Assembly: GCA_030158725.1 (NCBI GenBank)
Contig: JAOASJ010000119.1
Span: forward strand, 74,439 to 107,708
Length of the DNA: 33,270 bases
Reading direction: 5' to 3'
Origin: Bacteroidia bacterium
Lineage (GTDB): Bacteria; Bacteroidota; Bacteroidia; NS11-12g; UBA955
The stretch's first letter is position 1. The number at the start of each line of letters is the position of its first letter. Of the stretch, positions 1 through 7,795 are shown piece by piece. Below the pieces are notes generated by a model. That model was not told the origin of the DNA and ran no database searches. It saw only the letters and a program-made list of their open reading frames with translations. Made by a program: the position numbers and the translations under genes.

Positions 1-439
1 GAAAAGCAAGGTCGTTTATTGGCTGAGAAACATTGTCTTTGAGCGTATAGCCGTATTTTTCTTTAGCTTTTACAACAGATAACAGGGCAGAGGCCTCTTT
101 TTCTTTGTCTAAATTTATTGCTATATCAAATTCTGCATGCTGCAAATAGAGGGCAGATGCATAATCAAATTTTAATATTTCATCAATTTTTCCTGCAGGT
201 AAAATTGCAGGAGTCATTGTCAACCATGTGATTTTGCAGTTGGGATATAATTTTTTATAGGTGCTAATGAGCGGAGTTGTTCTAATAACATCGCCTATCG
301 CTCCTAATTTTATAATTAAGATGCGTTTGCTGATTTTGGAATAAGCAGGGCAATCTTTGCAATGGTAGCCATTTTCTTTATGTGGCCCGCAAGGCAAATC
401 GCCTTTAAAATGTAAACAATCTGAATGGTAGATTTCCAT
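1..439 (-). CDS. Glycosyltransferase family 9 (heptosyltransferase-like), C-terminus cut off by window edge
   Basis: Reading the minus strand from the ATG at 439 gives an open frame of 146 codons to the window edge, so only the N-terminal part is present. The motif KLGAIGDVIRTTPL at about residues 43-56 is the GxIGDxxxTTP signature at the start of family 9 glycosyltransferases, the family of ADP-heptose:LPS heptosyltransferases; a Rossmann-like strand pattern follows. These enzymes transfer a sugar from a nucleotide donor to a lipopolysaccharide or similar acceptor at the cytoplasmic face of the inner membrane. An N-terminal extension of about 40 residues carries four cysteines (C8, C17, C27, C30) and two histidines, which could bind a metal. 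There is no signal peptide. The gene is divergent from the surface-protein gene at 610. Donor and acceptor cannot be read from the fragment. Confidence 0.85.
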   Translation of the reverse strand, partial: MEIYHSDCLHFKGDLPCGPHKENGYHCKDCPAYSKISKRILIIKLGAIGDVIRTTPLISTYKKLYPNCKITWLTMTPAILPAGKIDEILKFDYASALYLQHAEFDIAINLDKEKEASALLSVVKAKEKYGYTLKDNVSQPINDLAF

Positions 440-530
440 ATCGTAATAGGTGCAAAATAATAGATTTTGAGACGAAATAAAAAATTGCGAGGTAATTCGG
501 TCGAAAAAAAGATATTTTTTCCTCCAAAAA

Positions 531-559
531 GAAACCTTTTGCCGTTAACTGCGTCTAAT
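531..559 (+). promoter_or_regulatory. Candidate ECF-sigma promoter upstream of the T9SS type B protein
   Basis: GAAAC (531-535), then 16 bases, then CGTCTAAT (552-559). This resembles group 4 (ECF) sigma promoters, which have a GAAC/GAAAC-like -35 and a GTC-containing -10 at this spacing. Transcription would start near 566, leaving about 44 nt before the ATG at 610. The exact octamer CGTCTAAT occurs only three times that I could find in the window, always between genes. The other well-placed copy is at 32642-32649 on the minus strand. Confidence 0.5.
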
Positions 560-609
560 CATACAATAAGTTGTACGATTTTTGTTTATTTTTGTATTAT
601 AGTTTGTTA

Positions 610-3600
610 ATGTTTAGAAATAAAATTTTCTTCGGTCTGATTTTGGTCTTTTCAATATTTATTGCAAAGCCATTAAAGGCAACCCATCTAGTTGGTGGGT
701 TCATTAGCTACGAATATGTTGGAACCTCTAGTTTTGGTGCAAGATATACCATTACAATTACTTCGTACAGAGATTGTAAGCCTGGCTCAATTCCATTTGA
801 ACCCAATATTGACGTTTGTGTCTTTCAAATAAGTGATAAGAGACTTTATAAATCCTATAATTTTGTTAGGCAAAGCGTTGGTAAAGTTAAGCCTATAGGA
901 AGAACTGATTGTCCTGAAGCTACTCAAGTTTGTTTGGAAAAAGCTGTATATCAAAGACAGATTGACCTTCCTACTAGTGCATTTGGATATTACGTAAAAT
1001 GGGAAGTTTGTTGCAGAAACACCCAGGTTAATTTGCGTGATGGACAAGGTGGAACCCCTTATATTGGACAAACCTACCAAACAATTATACCTCCAACAAA
1101 TGTTAAGAATAGCACTGCTTTCTTTACGGAAACTCCGGTTCCTTTTATTTGTATAAACGATACCACAGAAATTAATAATTATGCTGTTGACCCAGATGGA
1201 GATTCATTGGTTTATAAACTCGCTACTCCATGGGATGGGGGATCTTCTGCCACCAATTACCCTGGTTGTGGACCAATATACTCACCACCTGTACCAATCG
1301 ATCCAACGGATTATCAACTTGGATTTAATGGTAATATTCCTTTCGGGACTAATGGACTTTGTACAGTAAATCCTTCAAATGGAGTTGCCACAATTTTTGC
1401 AAGAGCAGTAGGAAACTATGCCGTGGCAATAGATTTATACGAGTACCGAAATGGTGTACAATTGAGTGTTACCCGACTAGACTTACAAATTTTGGTGATT
1501 AATTGTGGGATAAACGCAAAACCATCAATATCCACAACATCCAAAAAATATACAATTTTTGCGGGCGATAAACTGTGCTTTAATGTTACAGGCAAAGACA
1601 AAGACAATCAAAATTTGTCTTTAGATGGATTCGGTGATTTGTTGACTGGCGCAAATGGATTTGTTGGCAATAGGGCAACATTTGCCTCCGCTGCTGGAAA
1701 TAGTTCAGTTACGTCACAGTTTTGTTGGCAGACTTCATGTAACCAGGCTCGAAAAAGTCCGTATATCTTTACCGCAAGGGTTGTTGATGATGGATGTCCA
1801 TCTAAGTACAACCTAGTAAATATTGAAATTTTTGTTAAGCCTTTCACCGGTAAGGCCAGTCTCACAGGAACTAACACTGCCTGCGAGGGAGCAAAAGGGG
1901 TTTTATACAATATAAGAACCACAGCAGACTCTCTGCCAGAATTAATAGGTGTGAGTCATCAAGTTGTAGTAACTAATGGCGTTTTGGTTTCCCAAAATAT
2001 AAATCAAATTTCAGTTAATTGGAATCGAGGAGTTTCAACGGGAAGCATAACTATTCGTGCAATTTCAAAATTTGGATGTTTAGGAGAACCATTTACATAT
2101 AATGTTACTTTAATAGCCTCTCCTCCAAAACCTGTTGTAAAAAATATTGATACCGTTTGTGAAAATTCAAGTGCGACATATAGCACACCATTGACTAGCG
2201 GGTTTACCTATCAATGGTTTGTTGTAAATGGAAGTATATTTGGTTCAAGTACTGGTAATTCAGTTAGTATTGTATGGGGAGCGCCAGGCAAAGCCAATGC
2301 ATATTTGGTTCAATTCAATCAAAATGGTTGTCCAAGCGATACTGCTGTTGTTGATGTTTGGATTTCAAAGCCGGCTATTCCTAGTATAATTGGAAAACAA
2401 TCTATTTGTCCGAATGCAAAAGGTTTGATTTACACCGTATCAACAGCTTCTTTGGGTAGTTCATTTAAGTGGTTTGTTGCAGGTGGAACTATAGTAGGAA
2501 GTACAAATAGCCAATCAATAACAATCAATTGGGGAAATCCAGGGATTGGGTTTGTGAAGGTAATAGAGACCAATCGATTTGGTTGTTCAAGTGATACTGG
2601 TTTATACCCTGTATCGAAATCATACAATTTAAATGCGGAGTTTATACAAGGCGATACTGATGTTTGTGAATTTTCAAAAGCCCAATTATTCTCTGTGATT
2701 TTTGCGCCTAATACAACTTATAATTGGACTGTAAGTGGAGGAACTTTAATTAGTGGTCAAGGTACAAATTCTATATTGGTTGATTGGGGAGTGAGTGGGC
2801 TTGGTTCAGTTGGTATGTACCAAACAAGTTATGACTCTGTTAATCAAAAGTCTTGTGTCAGCAACTTAGTAAGTCGAATTGTAAATATTAGACCATATCC
2901 AACTGCCAATATAATTAACGGTGTTTTGGAAGTTTGTCAATATTCAAATGCAGGAGTATATTCTGTTAATGGTTTGCCTGATTCTAAGTATGTTTGGATG
3001 ATTAATGGCGATACCAATAACATAGTGGGACAAGGAACAAGTTCAATTATATTTGATTACAGCAAGGAAGGCCTTTTTGATTTAGAAGCCATAGAGACAA
3101 GTGAATATGGCTGCTCAGGTCCTAGTTTGAAAATACAAATTATAGTTCATCCAAAACCTAGAACCACTCCTATAGTTGGTGATAGCATTATTTGTTCACC
3201 AAATTTATTGAATTATAATTATTCCGTAACAGGATTTAACACCTCTAAATTCTATTGGACAGTCAATGGCGGCACTCCAAAAGCAATTAATAATTTACCA
3301 AATATTGGAATTGATTGGAACGGCCAACAATACAACAAATTAAAGGTGGTAGAAGTTTCTGATTTTGGCTGTGTTGGTGATACCATGCGCCTAGATGTTT
3401 TCTATGATAATCCATATTTGTATTTGAATTATATAACTGTAAATCCACCACCGAGAGCTGATGATGGCATTGATGTATTCTGGTCTTTGCGCAATGCACC
3501 TAAATACAACAATCAATTTTTCATAGAAAAACGTGCAGCAGGTTCATCTGGTGTATTCAACACCGTTGGGACAGTTAATGGAAGTGCAGTAACCTTCAAT

Positions 3601-4239
3601 GATTTTAATACCATGAACGATTCTAATGCATGGGAGTATCGAGTAAAGGGCTTTGATTTATGTGGCAAGCCATTTTATACTTCCATTCATACCAATATAT
3701 TATTGAAAGGACAAAAGTTGGGCGGTTATGATATTAGCATGCAGTATACACCTTATTTAGGTTGGGGTTCAAGTACAATAAAATATGATTTGTACCGCTA
3801 CTTAAAAAATACAGGTCAATATGAATTGTTTGAGCCCAATATGAATACTTTTAATCTTTCTTATTCAAATGGATTGGAATATTACACACAATGTTATAGG
3901 GTTAAGGGAACTAAAATAGGCACAGACACGGTAACATGGAGTAATGAGGTGTGTTTTAATTTCGATCCTGTAATTTTTATACCGAATGCTTTTTCTCCAA
4001 ATGACGACGATAATAACGATGCTTTTGGCGTAAAAGGCGGTGCATTGAAATCTGTAGAGTTGTTTATATACAACCGTTGGGGTGAGAAGTTATTTGTAGG
4101 GAAGAGTATAAATGATACTTGGGATGGAACCTATATGGGTAAAGCCCAGCCGCAAGACGTATATATGTATTACTGCTATTATTACGGTTTTGACGGCCGC
4201 AAATATTCGACCAAAGGAACTATTACGTTATTGCGTTAG
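610..4239 (+). CDS. Large T9SS type B (gliding-motility C-terminal domain) surface protein with Ig/PKD-like repeats
   Basis: About 1209 residues. I place the start at ATG 610 because MFRNKIFFGLILVFSIFIA begins a clean Sec signal peptide; an in-frame TTG at 571 would add an unlikely extension. After the signal peptide a THLVGG-type N-terminal domain (about 25-330) is followed by an array of about six repeats of 80-90 residues (about 415-955). Each repeat shows a W-V-x-G-G strand, a WG turn and a terminal GC-SDT-like strand, i.e. Ig/PKD-like folds with a likely disulfide. The last 90 residues (VIFIPNAFSPNDD..., IYNRWGEKLF, W-D-G-T, KGTITLLR) form the CHU_C/TIGR04131-type sorting domain, which directs type IX secretion. 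It is therefore probably a secreted or cell-surface adhesin-like protein. The ligand is unknown. Confidence 0.9.
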   Translation: MFRNKIFFGLILVFSIFIAKPLKATHLVGGFISYEYVGTSSFGARYTITITSYRDCKPGSIPFEPNIDVCVFQISDKRLYKSYNFVRQSVGKVKPIGRTDCPEATQVCLEKAVYQRQIDLPTSAFGYYVKWEVCCRNTQVNLRDGQGGTPYIGQTYQTIIPPTNVKNSTAFFTETPVPFICINDTTEINNYAVDPDGDSLVYKLATPWDGGSSATNYPGCGPIYSPPVPIDPTDYQLGFNGNIPFGTNGLCTVNPSNGVATIFARAVGNYAVAIDLYEYRNGVQLSVTRLDLQILVINCGINAKPSISTTSKKYTIFAGDKLCFNVTGKDKDNQNLSLDGFGDLLTGANGFVGNRATFASAAGNSSVTSQFCWQTSCNQARKSPYIFTARVVDDGCPSKYNLVNIEIFVKPFTGKASLTGTNTACEGAKGVLYNIRTTADSLPELIGVSHQVVVTNGVLVSQNINQISVNWNRGVSTGSITIRAISKFGCLGEPFTYNVTLIASPPKPVVKNIDTVCENSSATYSTPLTSGFTYQWFVVNGSIFGSSTGNSVSIVWGAPGKANAYLVQFNQNGCPSDTAVVDVWISKPAIPSIIGKQSICPNAKGLIYTVSTASLGSSFKWFVAGGTIVGSTNSQSITINWGNPGIGFVKVIETNRFGCSSDTGLYPVSKSYNLNAEFIQGDTDVCEFSKAQLFSVIFAPNTTYNWTVSGGTLISGQGTNSILVDWGVSGLGSVGMYQTSYDSVNQKSCVSNLVSRIVNIRPYPTANIINGVLEVCQYSNAGVYSVNGLPDSKYVWMINGDTNNIVGQGTSSIIFDYSKEGLFDLEAIETSEYGCSGPSLKIQIIVHPKPRTTPIVGDSIICSPNLLNYNYSVTGFNTSKFYWTVNGGTPKAINNLPNIGIDWNGQQYNKLKVVEVSDFGCVGDTMRLDVFYDNPYLYLNYITVNPPPRADDGIDVFWSLRNAPKYNNQFFIEKRAAGSSGVFNTVGTVNGSAVTFNDFNTMNDSNAWEYRVKGFDLCGKPFYTSIHTNILLKGQKLGGYDISMQYTPYLGWGSSTIKYDLYRYLKNTGQYELFEPNMNTFNLSYSNGLEYYTQCYRVKGTKIGTDTVTWSNEVCFNFDPVIFIPNAFSPNDDDNNDAFGVKGGALKSVELFIYNRWGEKLFVGKSINDTWDGTYMGKAQPQDVYMYYCYYYGFDGRKYSTKGTITLLR

Positions 4240-4318
4240 GGTCGTAAAGACTGATAAAATTCAGTAATTTTTATTTCAAGTTTTGTGGGTTTTTTTTACG
4301 AGATTTGCTGCATAGATT

Positions 4319-4666
4319 ATGGCCATAATAATAACCGACGAATGTATTAACTGTGGGGCATGCGAGCCTGAATGTCCAAACAATGCTATTTATGAGAGTG
4401 GTGTTGAATGGAGAATAAAAGATGGAACTAGTGTTGAGGGAACCTATAAATTAAATGATGGTTCATCAGTAGATGTTGACCATAAATTTGCCCCAATAAG
4501 TAGTGAAGTATATTACATTGTACCTGATAAATGTACAGAGTGTATGGGCTTTCATGAAGAACCACAATGTGCAGCGGTTTGCCCAGTAGATTGTTGCATA
4601 CCTGATCCTGATAGAGTTGAAGCCGAAGAGGTTTTACTTGACAGAAAATCTAGATTGCACATATAA
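4319..4666 (+). CDS. 4Fe-4S dicluster ferredoxin
   Basis: 115 residues with two iron-sulfur binding motifs. The first is [12 protein letters not shown] (C10, C13, C16, C20). The second region reads CTECMGF followed by [10 protein letters not shown], where an insert separates the first two cysteines from the rest, as in the YfhL/Chromatium-type ferredoxins. A further insert of about 40 residues separates the two clusters. It is a small soluble electron carrier; its partners cannot be read here. The stop TAA and the ATG of the next gene share one base (TAATG), so translation of the two is probably coupled. Confidence 0.9.
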   Translation: MAIIITDECINCGACEPECPNNAIYESGVEWRIKDGTSVEGTYKLNDGSSVDVDHKFAPISSEVYYIVPDKCTECMGFHEEPQCAAVCPVDCCIPDPDRVEAEEVLLDRKSRLHI

Positions 4667-5403
4667 TGTCTAATAAGGGTACTTGTCTCCAAACATATAT
4701 TCCGCTTCGAAGTGCAGCAAGTCCTGCGTCGGAAATGGTAAGCAGTTTGATTTTTGGAGAGTCGTATTCAATTCATGATGATGAAAATGGCTTTCTTAAA
4801 ATAAGCTGTGATTTTGACGGTTATGAAGGTTGGATAAGCAAGAATTCACATTCTGAATACACCGCCTATGATTCCATAGTTGAATTTGCTTTTTTGGAAG
4901 CTAAGGGCGATCACCATATTCTATTTATTCCGTGTGGCGCCCACATACCTTCTGAAGGTAATATTTTAATTGACGGTGTTTCTTTTTCCATTGACCGTAA
5001 ATTGAAAACCTATCACCATTTGCCAATTTCAATTCGCATTCAAAAATTAGCCACTTCTTTTGTTAATATGCCCTATTTATGGGGAGGAAGGACATTCATG
5101 GGTATGGATTGCTCAGGATTTATACAAGTGGTTTTTAAAGCCAGTGGTTTTACCTTGCCAAGAGATACTTCTAAGCAAATTGAATCGGGAACACTGGTAA
5201 ATTTTAAAGATGCAAAGGCCTGTGATTTGGTTTTTTTCTCAAATATTGATTCAGAAAAGGTTTCACATGTTGGTTTGTTATTAGACAAATCAAAAATCGT
5301 TCATTCTAGTGGTAAAGTCCGAATAGATAGTTTCACCCCAGAAGGAATTGTACAAGATGGCAAATTGATTTATAAGACCATTTCAATCAGAAGAATCTTA
5401 TAA
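4666..5403 (+). CDS. NlpC/P60 (C40) cysteine peptidase with N-terminal SH3-like domain
   Basis: 245 residues. The N-terminal half (about 5-110) has SH3b-like strands. The C-terminal half is an NlpC/P60 domain: YLWGGRTFMGMDCSGF places the nucleophile at C149, SHVGLLL gives H201, and IVHSSG gives H213 as the third polar residue. The Y-x-W-G-G-R-T-x-x-G-x-D-C-S-G signature and the SH3 plus NlpC layout match gamma-D-glutamyl-L-diamino acid endopeptidases (dipeptidyl-peptidase VI / YkfC type), which cut peptidoglycan peptides after L-Ala-gamma-D-Glu. No signal peptide or lipobox is visible, which favours cytoplasmic muropeptide recycling over wall cleavage. It overlaps the ferredoxin by one base and ends one base before the next ATG, implying a shared mRNA. 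Confidence 0.88.
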   Translation: MSNKGTCLQTYIPLRSAASPASEMVSSLIFGESYSIHDDENGFLKISCDFDGYEGWISKNSHSEYTAYDSIVEFAFLEAKGDHHILFIPCGAHIPSEGNILIDGVSFSIDRKLKTYHHLPISIRIQKLATSFVNMPYLWGGRTFMGMDCSGFIQVVFKASGFTLPRDTSKQIESGTLVNFKDAKACDLVFFSNIDSEKVSHVGLLLDKSKIVHSSGKVRIDSFTPEGIVQDGKLIYKTISIRRIL

Positions 5404-5404
5404 T

Positions 5405-5881
5405 ATGCCAATAGATCCACATTGGAAACGCAAAAGTAAAGACAAGCAGAAGCAGTTTAAGCGCTATTTAGACAGAGCCAATCCTTCTAAATTAATTCGC
5501 GAACTTCCAGAATTACATGAGGAAGCATTTTCGAAAATTGATTGCTTGGAATGTGCCAATTGCTGTAAAAATCATAGTCCTACATTTAAGGCAACAGATA
5601 TAAAGAGAATTAGCAAATATTTGGGGTTAAAAGAAGCTGTCTTTGTAGACACTTACTTGAAACTAGATGAAGAGAATGATTTTGTTGTTAAGCAATCTCC
5701 TTGTGCTTTTTTAAATGAAGACAACTCATGTCATATATATGATGTTCGTCCCTCAGATTGTTCTCGTTATCCCTATACAGACGAAGATGTTTTTATTAAA
5801 CGCAAGGCACTAACAATGGCGAATTCAATGGTTTGTCCAGCTGTTTTCCATATTCTAGAAAAAATATCAGCGATTGATTAA
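5405..5881 (+). CDS. YkgJ-family cysteine-cluster protein (zinc- or iron-chelating, UPF0153)
   Basis: 158 residues. Cysteines occur as CLECANCC (C47, C50, C53, C54), then SPC (C100), CHIYDVRPSDC (C109, C119) and C144. This CxxCxxCC plus C...C-x-I-Y-x-x-R-P-x-x-C pattern defines the YkgJ/PF03692 family, predicted to bind zinc or an iron-sulfur cluster. No biochemical role is established for most members. The protein is basic at the N-terminus and has no signal peptide. The ATG lies one base after the preceding stop. The next gene's start (5892) is 10 bases past this stop. Confidence 0.88.
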   Translation: MPIDPHWKRKSKDKQKQFKRYLDRANPSKLIRELPELHEEAFSKIDCLECANCCKNHSPTFKATDIKRISKYLGLKEAVFVDTYLKLDEENDFVVKQSPCAFLNEDNSCHIYDVRPSDCSRYPYTDEDVFIKRKALTMANSMVCPAVFHILEKISAID

Positions 5882-5891
5882 CTTTGCAGCA

Positions 5892-6887
5892 ATGAAAATT
5901 GACTGCCATGCGCACATAATGCCAGCCAAATGGCCAGATTTGAAATATAAATTTGGTTATGGAGGGTTCATACATTTACTACACGACGAAAAGACCAAAA
6001 CCGCTGATATGATGCGTGATGATGGGAAGTTTTTCAGAAAAGTTGAAGAAAACTGTTTCAATCCAGAAGCCATACTTTGGGACATGTCAGCCAATAACGT
6101 AGACAAAATGGTTTTGTGCACGGTTCCAGTATTGTTTAACTATTGGGCTAAACCGAAAGATGCGGCATGGTGGGCTACATTTTTAAATGAGCACATTGCA
6201 GAGGTTCAAAATAATTATTCAGATAAGTTTATTGCCTTAGGTACCTTGCCAATGCAAGATATTGAACTTTCAATTTTAGAATTGCAAAGATTGAAAAGCA
6301 TGGGTGTTAAAGGCGTTCAAATAGGTTCTAATATTAACAAAGTTAATTTGGATGATGAGCGGTTCTTGCCATTGTATGAAGCTATGGAAAGTTTGGACAT
6401 GGCTTTATTTGTGCACCCTTGGGAAATGATGGGGGAAGAATATACTCAGAAATTTTGGTTGCCATGGTTGGTAGGTATGCCAGCTGAAACCAGTCGTGCT
6501 ATTTGTAGTATGATATTTGGTGGCATATTCGATAAATACCCTAAACTAAGAGTGATGTTTGCCCATGCTGGTGGTTCCTTTCCTTTTACTTTAGGTCGTA
6601 TAGCACATGGGTGGGCAGTTAGACCAGATTTGGTGAATTTAAATGATGTTAGAAATCCTAAAGATTATATTGGCAAATTTTGGGTAGATGGAATAACACA
6701 TGATCAAAAATCATTTGAGTATTTATTGGATTTATTTGGTGCTGATAAAATATGTTATGGAACCGATTATCCTTTTCCATTGGGCGATTTAGAACACGGG
6801 AAGTTTATTGAAGAAAATCCTCGAATTTCAGATAGCGATAAAACTAAAATCTTTAGTGAGTCTGTTAAAACATTTTTAAAATTATAA
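5892..6887 (+). CDS. 2-amino-3-carboxymuconate-6-semialdehyde decarboxylase (ACMSD)-like amidohydrolase
   Basis: 331 residues from ATG 5892 (MKIDCHAHIMP); an upstream in-frame TTG at 5874 is less likely. The sequence follows ACMSD over its whole length: WPDLKYKFGYGG near the start, TVPVLFNYWAKP at 77-88, GTLPMQ, GVQIG, LFVHPWEM, WLPWLVGMPAET, FAHAGGSFPFT and GTDYPFPLG. Zinc ligands expected for the family are present (H6, H8, H175, D292), as are the catalytic H225 and the substrate arginines R49 and R236. ACMSD decarboxylates the unstable kynurenine-pathway intermediate ACMS to 2-aminomuconate semialdehyde, diverting tryptophan or anthranilate carbon away from quinolinate. No other kynurenine-pathway gene is in the window. 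A related decarboxylase acting on another substrate is possible, but the conserved arginines favour ACMSD. Confidence 0.9.
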   Translation: MKIDCHAHIMPAKWPDLKYKFGYGGFIHLLHDEKTKTADMMRDDGKFFRKVEENCFNPEAILWDMSANNVDKMVLCTVPVLFNYWAKPKDAAWWATFLNEHIAEVQNNYSDKFIALGTLPMQDIELSILELQRLKSMGVKGVQIGSNINKVNLDDERFLPLYEAMESLDMALFVHPWEMMGEEYTQKFWLPWLVGMPAETSRAICSMIFGGIFDKYPKLRVMFAHAGGSFPFTLGRIAHGWAVRPDLVNLNDVRNPKDYIGKFWVDGITHDQKSFEYLLDLFGADKICYGTDYPFPLGDLEHGKFIEENPRISDSDKTKIFSESVKTFLKL

Positions 6888-6949
6888 GTATCAAAGATAG
6901 CATACTCATATCGAGCAATTCGAATGCACGGTTCAAGTTTCTTCAAAGT

Positions 6950-7687
6950 TTGGAGAAGTCTAAAACACGCAGGCAACTAAGTCTCACGGCAGTTGAAGGC
7001 ATTAAAGAAATTGAAATGGCTTTAGAGTCAAACATGCAATTTCATTCATTGTTTTTTGTGAAAGAACTTGCGGGTTATGAATTCATCCAAAAGATAGTTA
7101 GAGCTAATCCCAACTTGGATGTTTATGAAATTAGTGCTGATTTGTTTTCCAAAACCGCTTATAGGGAATCAACGGGTGGTTTGGTTGCGATTATTAAAAC
7201 TGCTGAAAATAAAATAAGTTCGTTTAAGCCAAATAAAAATCCACTTGTTTTGGTTATAGATGGCGTTGAGAAGCCAGGTAATCTTGGTGCTATTTTGCGC
7301 ACTGCTGATGCTGCAGCAATTGATGCTGTTATTTGCAGCGACTTACCGGGTGATTTGTATAATCCAAATACAATAAGAGCGAGCTTGGGAACAGTCTTTA
7401 CTGTGCCGGTATATGTTGGAAAGGGAGATGAAGTGCGCACATGGTTGAAGAGCAATCATTTCAAAACCTATTGTACCAATTTACATTTGTCGCACGACTA
7501 TGATGTAGAAGATTACAGAGGAGCTTGTGCAATTGTTGTAGGTACTGAAGCCACTGGAGTAACTGATGAGTGGATACAATTTGCAGATCAAAATGTTAAA
7601 ATACCTATGCTGGGCAAAATTGACAGCATGAATGTATCTGTTGCAAGTGCTATTATGCTGTTTGAGGCTAAGAGGCAAAGAAAATAA
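6950..7687 (+). CDS. TrmH/SpoU-family RNA 2'-O-methyltransferase (true start probably upstream)
   Basis: At least 245 residues. The N-terminal domain (VEGIKEIEMAL, SPOUT substrate-binding type) precedes a SpoU methyltransferase domain with the three family motifs: DGVEKPGNLGAILRTADAA (motif 1), IVVGTEATGV (motif 2) and KIPMLGKIDSMNVSVASAIMLFEA (motif 3), which form the knotted AdoMet site. It should methylate a ribose 2'-OH in tRNA or 23S rRNA. The only usual start codon is TTG 6950, but family-like coding (ISSNSNARFKFLQSLEKSKT) continues upstream in frame to a stop at 6866-6868 with no ATG, GTG or TTG. Either a rare start (ATA or ATT) is used or a base is wrong. It follows the ACMSD gene by 62 bases and is likely co-transcribed. 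Confidence 0.85.
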   Translation: MEKSKTRRQLSLTAVEGIKEIEMALESNMQFHSLFFVKELAGYEFIQKIVRANPNLDVYEISADLFSKTAYRESTGGLVAIIKTAENKISSFKPNKNPLVLVIDGVEKPGNLGAILRTADAAAIDAVICSDLPGDLYNPNTIRASLGTVFTVPVYVGKGDEVRTWLKSNHFKTYCTNLHLSHDYDVEDYRGACAIVVGTEATGVTDEWIQFADQNVKIPMLGKIDSMNVSVASAIMLFEAKRQRK

Positions 7688-7795
7688 TTTTTAGCAACAA
7701 TTAATTGATGTCTTTTTTAGGCATGGTGTAATTTTTTCGTCAGCACCATAATTATTTTATGATTAATGCGTTTGGCAATGTATTATTGTAATAGA
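7688..7795. other. Intergenic spacer with a weak dyad
   Basis: The 108-base gap between the methyltransferase and the TonB receptor contains ATGGTG (7723-7728) and CACCAT (7744-7749), a six-base inverted repeat with a 15-base loop. It lacks a long T tract on the plus strand, so it is at best a weak terminator. I see no clear TAnnTTTG promoter element with a matched upstream TTTG here. Confidence 0.3.

Noticed and set aside
571-609. Upstream TTG start for the T9SS type B protein
   Set aside because: It would place 13 extra residues before a clean signal peptide and sits too near the predicted transcription start.
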